Part shown: piece by piece, positions 61,115 to 64,000 of the stretch
Layout: every line of letters starts with the position of its first letter
Position numbering within the stretch: the stretch's first letter is position 1
Assembly: GCA_023384095.1 (NCBI GenBank)
Contig: JAHDXT010000004.1
Coordinates: 124,001 to 188,000, forward strand
Length of the DNA: 64,000 nt
Direction of reading: 5' to 3'
Source: Hyphomicrobiaceae bacterium
GTDB taxonomy: Bacteria > Pseudomonadota > Alphaproteobacteria > Rhizobiales > Hyphomicrobiaceae
Program-made: the position numbers and the translations under genes
Notes under the pieces: generated by a model
Seen by the model: only the letters and a program-made list of their open reading frames with translations
What the model was told of the DNA's origin: nothing
The model's database searches: none

Positions 61115-62116
61115 CTAGACGACGTTCTGCGGCCGGCCTTGCGCGAACGCTCTTATGTTGGCGATGGTAGTGTCGAGAATGCGCCGCAGTGCATCCTCGG
61201 TATCATAGGCGATATGCGGCGTCACGATCACGTTCGGAAACCGCAGCAGGACGTGGCTGGCGAGCAGCGCCCGCAGCTCGGCATTCGTGTCCTGCCGCTC
61301 GCCCCGGAATATCTCCGCCTCGTCGCGGAGCAGTGGCTCCTCGGGCAGGACGTCCAGCCCGGCAGCCCCCACCTTCTTGTCGGCCAGCGCGCGCACCAGA
61401 GCTGACACATCGATAATCGATCCGCGCGCGGTGTTGATGAGGATCACGCCGTCCCTCATGGCCGCGAGCTCGCGATCCCCGATGAGATGGTGCGTCTGCG
61501 GGGTGGCCGTAACGTGCAGCGTCACCACGTCGGACCGCCCGAGGACATCCAATAGATCGCCGTAACGGAAGCCGAGGGCCTGTGCGGCGCTGTCGTCGGG
61601 CCGCATGTCGAAGGCGAGGACATCCATGCCGAAGCCCTTGGCGATCTCGATCACCCGCCGGCCGATGCGTCCGGTGCCGATGACACCCAGCGTCTTGCCG
61701 CGCAGATCGAAGCCGCGGAGCCCCGTCTGGGAGAAGTCGCCGCGTCTTGTTCTTTCGACAGCAGGAATGATGTGGCGGTCGAGGGCGAGAAGGAGTGCGA
61801 ACGCATGCTCGGCGACGGTGGTATCGCCGTAATCGGGCACGTTGCACACCGTGATGCCGTGCTCCCGGCAGTAGTCGAGGTCGATGTGATCATAGCCTGT
61901 CGACCGCGTTGCAATCAGCCGCAGGGAGGGGAAGTGCGCAAGCACCTCAGCGCTCAGTTTGGAGTTGACGAACGTGGTGATGGCTTCGGCATCCGGGTAG
62001 CTCGAAGAAGTCCGCGCATTCAGCGGCTCTCGCGTGCAGGAAACCTCATGCTCAGGAAGAAGCCGCAGGCAAGCCGCATGCTCCCATTCCTCCGTCTCGA
62101 AGACGATCAGCTTCAC
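61115..62116 (-). CDS. D-2-hydroxyacid dehydrogenase (D-lactate dehydrogenase-like)
   Basis: 333 residues from a GTG at 62116, where MKLIVFETEEWEH begins; the longer frame upstream is not part of the family. NAD-binding signature LGVIGTGRIGRRV near residue 155; catalytic Arg in LINTARGSIID, Glu in GLDVLPEEPLL and His in PHIAYDTEDALR. It reduces 2-keto acids such as pyruvate to D-hydroxy acids. It lies divergent to the amidohydrolase with only 89 bases between the starts. Its link to copper resistance is not evident. Confidence 0.88.
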   Translation of the reverse strand: MKLIVFETEEWEHAACLRLLPEHEVSCTREPLNARTSSSYPDAEAITTFVNSKLSAEVLAHFPSLRLIATRSTGYDHIDLDYCREHGITVCNVPDYGDTTVAEHAFALLLALDRHIIPAVERTRRGDFSQTGLRGFDLRGKTLGVIGTGRIGRRVIEIAKGFGMDVLAFDMRPDDSAAQALGFRYGDLLDVLGRSDVVTLHVTATPQTHHLIGDRELAAMRDGVILINTARGSIIDVSALVRALADKKVGAAGLDVLPEEPLLRDEAEIFRGERQDTNAELRALLASHVLLRFPNVIVTPHIAYDTEDALRRILDTTIANIRAFAQGRPQNVV

Positions 62117-62205
62117 ACTTGCACCATTCCGGCCCTTTTGCCGGGAAACGCCAGCCGGTTGATGTGGTTTCGCATCCGGTATCACGCGATGCGCGGAGGA
62201 TCGGG

Positions 62206-63045
62206 ATGCGCAGTCTGATTGCGATGGGCTTAAGCGCTTACTTGTCAGTGACCGCCTGCGCTGCAGAGATCCCGCTTTTCGATGCCCACATCCATTATGG
62301 GCACGATATTTGGGACACCATTTCACCGGAGAAGGCCATCGCGAAGCTGAGGAAGGCAGGAATCAGGAAGGCGCTCGTTTCCAGCGCCAACGACGACGGC
62401 ACGCTCATGCTCCTGCGCGAAGCGCCTGACCTAATAGTGCCGGCACTGACGCCCTACCGCAAGGAGGGCGAGCTCGCCATCTGGCTGAGGGATGAGAGCG
62501 TGCCGGCGTACCTGGAGGAACGGCTGAAGAAGGCAGGATACGTCGCTCTCGGCGAGTTTCATGCCTATGGTGCCGAAGCGGACCTCCCGGTGGTCAGGCG
62601 GGTGGTCCAGCTTGCCAGGAAGCACGGCCTTTATCTTCACGCCGATTCCGATGCGCAGGCGATCGAACGCATCTTCCAGCAGGACCCGAACGCACGCGTA
62701 ATCTGGGCACATGCGGGCAATGATCCCGCACATCGCGTCCTCGCGATGCTGCGCAAATACGAGAACTTGTGGTGTGACCTCGCCATGCGGGACAGAATTG
62801 CGCAAAATGGTGAGCTGCTTCCGGAATGGCGCGCTGCCTTTGCAGAGTTCCCCGACCGTTTCATGATCGGAACCGATACGTATTCCGTCGGCATCTGGGG
62901 CGAGGTCGAGGCGCATGCCGCCTCGGTTCGGCGCTGGCTGTCGGGCCTGCCATCGGAAATCGCCGAGCGTATCGCCTACAAGAATGCCGAGACACTGTTC
63001 AGTCGGCCTCCGGCGGGGTCGTCGGGCGATCCTGATAATAAGTGA
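62206..63045 (+). CDS. Exported metal-dependent amidohydrolase
   Basis: 279 residues from the ATG at 62206 with GGAGG upstream. The N-terminus is a signal ending in VTAC, which could be a lipobox. The TIM-barrel amidohydrolase-2 motifs are in order: FDAHIHYGHD (first metal His pair), GEFHAYGAEA, LHADSDAQ, WAHAGND and GTDTYSVGIW (terminal Asp). Such enzymes hydrolyse or decarboxylate small cyclic or amide substrates with Zn or similar. Export is unusual for the family. A frameshifted paralogue sits at 50430-51231 in the other copper module, so association with copper genes is not chance; substrate unknown. Confidence 0.85.
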   Translation: MRSLIAMGLSAYLSVTACAAEIPLFDAHIHYGHDIWDTISPEKAIAKLRKAGIRKALVSSANDDGTLMLLREAPDLIVPALTPYRKEGELAIWLRDESVPAYLEERLKKAGYVALGEFHAYGAEADLPVVRRVVQLARKHGLYLHADSDAQAIERIFQQDPNARVIWAHAGNDPAHRVLAMLRKYENLWCDLAMRDRIAQNGELLPEWRAAFAEFPDRFMIGTDTYSVGIWGEVEAHAASVRRWLSGLPSEIAERIAYKNAETLFSRPPAGSSGDPDNK

Positions 63046-63167
63046 GAGGAGCCAGCCTGCAGCGAATCGCAAGGCAAAGCCTGAAATGCACAGCCGATAA
63101 TGATGACAACAATGTGCCCAGGCGGCGAATGGGCTGGCGGATGCCCCTGAAGGCACCCGCCTGAACC

Positions 63168-63695
63168 TCATATCATGCAGCCCATTCCGGTAAGAAGGTC
63201 GTCAGCCTTCTTTTTCTGCGCATCGTTGAGCGCGGCGTAGAGCGCCTCGAGTGGCGCTTTGATGTCCTTAAGGGTGGCGAGCCGGCCTTCCATGACAGTG
63301 ATATGGGCATCGAGCCGCTCGACGGGAGACTTGGCTTGCGACGCTGCCAGCATCGTCTGGCGCATGCCCTGCATGCTCTCCAGGTTTCTCTTGAGGGCAT
63401 TCGCGTACGTGTCCCAGGCGGAACTTTGGGCGTCGGTGATTGCAAGCTCGGCCTTCAGGAAAGCGACCCTTCCCTCCGCGAATGCAGGCGTGTCGGTGCT
63501 GCCCCACATCGGGCAATTGCCCATCCCCATGCCCATTCCGCGGCCCATCGGCATGCCCCAGCCGAATCCACCCATCATTCCCTGTCCGCCCATCATGCCC
63601 CAGCCAGGGCCACGCTGTTGGGCTGTCACCTGCGTCGCCGCTCCCATAATAAGGCTCAGCGCCAGAAGCGATGGTAAAAGGACTGAGGGTTTCAT
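63168..63695 (-). CDS. Spy/CpxP-like Met-rich periplasmic protein
   Basis: 175 residues from the ATG at 63695 with GGAG in front. Signal peptide (VLLPSLLALSLIMGAATQVTA). The mature N-terminus is very rich in Met and Gly (GWGMMGGQGMMGGFGWGMPM, then GRGMGMGMGNCPMW), followed by an all-helical domain with FLKAELAITDAQSSAWDTYANAL, like the LTxxQ motif of Spy/CpxP. Spy-type proteins act as periplasmic chaperones in metal or envelope stress; the Met-rich arm could bind Cu(I). It closes the copper module. Confidence 0.8.
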   Translation of the reverse strand: MKPSVLLPSLLALSLIMGAATQVTAQQRGPGWGMMGGQGMMGGFGWGMPMGRGMGMGMGNCPMWGSTDTPAFAEGRVAFLKAELAITDAQSSAWDTYANALKRNLESMQGMRQTMLAASQAKSPVERLDAHITVMEGRLATLKDIKAPLEALYAALNDAQKKKADDLLTGMGCMI

Positions 63696-63743
63696 TGCGG
63701 TGTCTCCCAATGTAGGTTTTTCCAAGAATGTGAGCATCGCCAA

Positions 63744-64000
63744 TTCTGCTCGGCGATTGTCCTGCTACTTGAAGAAGAACGAAATTCGCCGAGCCAGATG
63801 CTGCGGCCAGGAATATGCCGATCAGCCGCGAAGCGGTTCCCTCGACTTCTTCCCGGGTATGATTCGCGAGAAGCAATTCGCAAGCATTGACCGGAGTCAA
63901 CCAATGCCCGCCCCCGCCTGAACCAGAAGCTTTCCGTAATCCGGTACTGGGCTCAGGCAAGTTCCTTCACGGGCTCTTAAGCGACTGCGACGCTCATGGT
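63744..64000. other. Right-edge sequence without a recognised gene
   Basis: About 260 bases after the Spy-like gene start. Only short frames are present. The last codons on the minus strand end in a TAA near 63977, which could be the end of a gene outside the window, but there is too little to name. Confidence 0.2.

Noticed and set aside
1-64000. tRNA genes, rRNA genes, CRISPR arrays, replication origin, intact insertion sequences
   Set aside because: I looked for cloverleaf-like segments, regular spaced repeats, transposase motifs with inverted ends and DnaA-type boxes by eye and found none that I could support. A covariance-model or repeat-finder run would settle this.

Overview
The window is a GC-rich, almost fully coding stretch that reads as an alphaproteobacterial metal-resistance and envelope-redox region, most likely from the order Hyphomicrobiales. 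The evidence is the gene families present: BTLCP-type transglutaminase-like protease, DUF2141, DUF6448, QseBC-like two-component pair, YbhGFSR-like exporter and CopA/CopB copper genes. The genus assignment is inference. I see no rRNA, tRNA, CRISPR array, replication gene, intact transposase or conjugation gene.

Layout: 1-2 kb holds the N-terminal part of a TAT-exported multicopper oxidase (it runs off the left edge), a small Cys-rich partner and a broken DUF2141 gene. 2-5.7 kb holds a secreted hemerythrin-like protein, a large SGNH/GDSL hydrolase and an intact DUF2141 protein. 5.8-18.3 kb holds two exporter islands. One is an RND pump with its adaptor. The other is a HlyD adaptor, two ABC ATPases and two ABC-2 permeases. 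Each is preceded by a tandem pair of TetR regulators, and in the RND island the second regulator is a deletion remnant. 18.6-28 kb holds a methyltransferase next to a P-type ATPase remnant, a DUF3089 hydrolase, a membrane protein, a P1B ATPase with a CPG motif plus a separate HMA chaperone, a DUF6448 protein, a LysR regulator and an SPC-type P1B ATPase. 28.3-35.4 kb holds a two-component pair divergent from PepSY, cytochrome b561, DUF2271, a PepSY-flavodoxin-reductase fusion and ApbE genes. This looks like a transmembrane electron-transfer and flavinylation cluster. 35.8-45.3 kb holds a QseBC/PmrAB-like pair divergent from dsbD, then a TlpA-like protein, an L,D-transpeptidase and a DsbA-like protein. 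A decay zone with ATPase and IS remnants follows, then a BTLCP protease and a second L,D-transpeptidase.

45.4-63.7 kb holds two neighbouring copper modules. Module A has a CusF-like protein, a cupredoxin, a multicopper oxidase, a TolC-type channel, small secreted proteins, a frameshifted amidohydrolase, a broken CDF transporter and CopB. Module B has CcdA, a DsbA/ScsC-like protein, a membrane protein, DUF411, cytochrome c, a multicopper oxidase, a Cys-rich partner, a copB 3' remnant, a second membrane protein, a D-2-hydroxyacid dehydrogenase, an intact amidohydrolase and a Spy-like Met-rich protein.

How it works together (inference): P1B ATPases and the RND pump remove metal from the cytoplasm and envelope; multicopper oxidases, cupredoxin and CusF-like proteins handle periplasmic copper; Dsb, Ccd and transpeptidase genes repair the envelope. 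The most striking aspect is repeated duplication followed by decay. Three multicopper oxidase modules each carry a small Cys-containing partner, there are three intact P1B ATPases plus three ATPase fragments, and there are paired intact/broken copies of DUF2141, TetR and the amidohydrolase.
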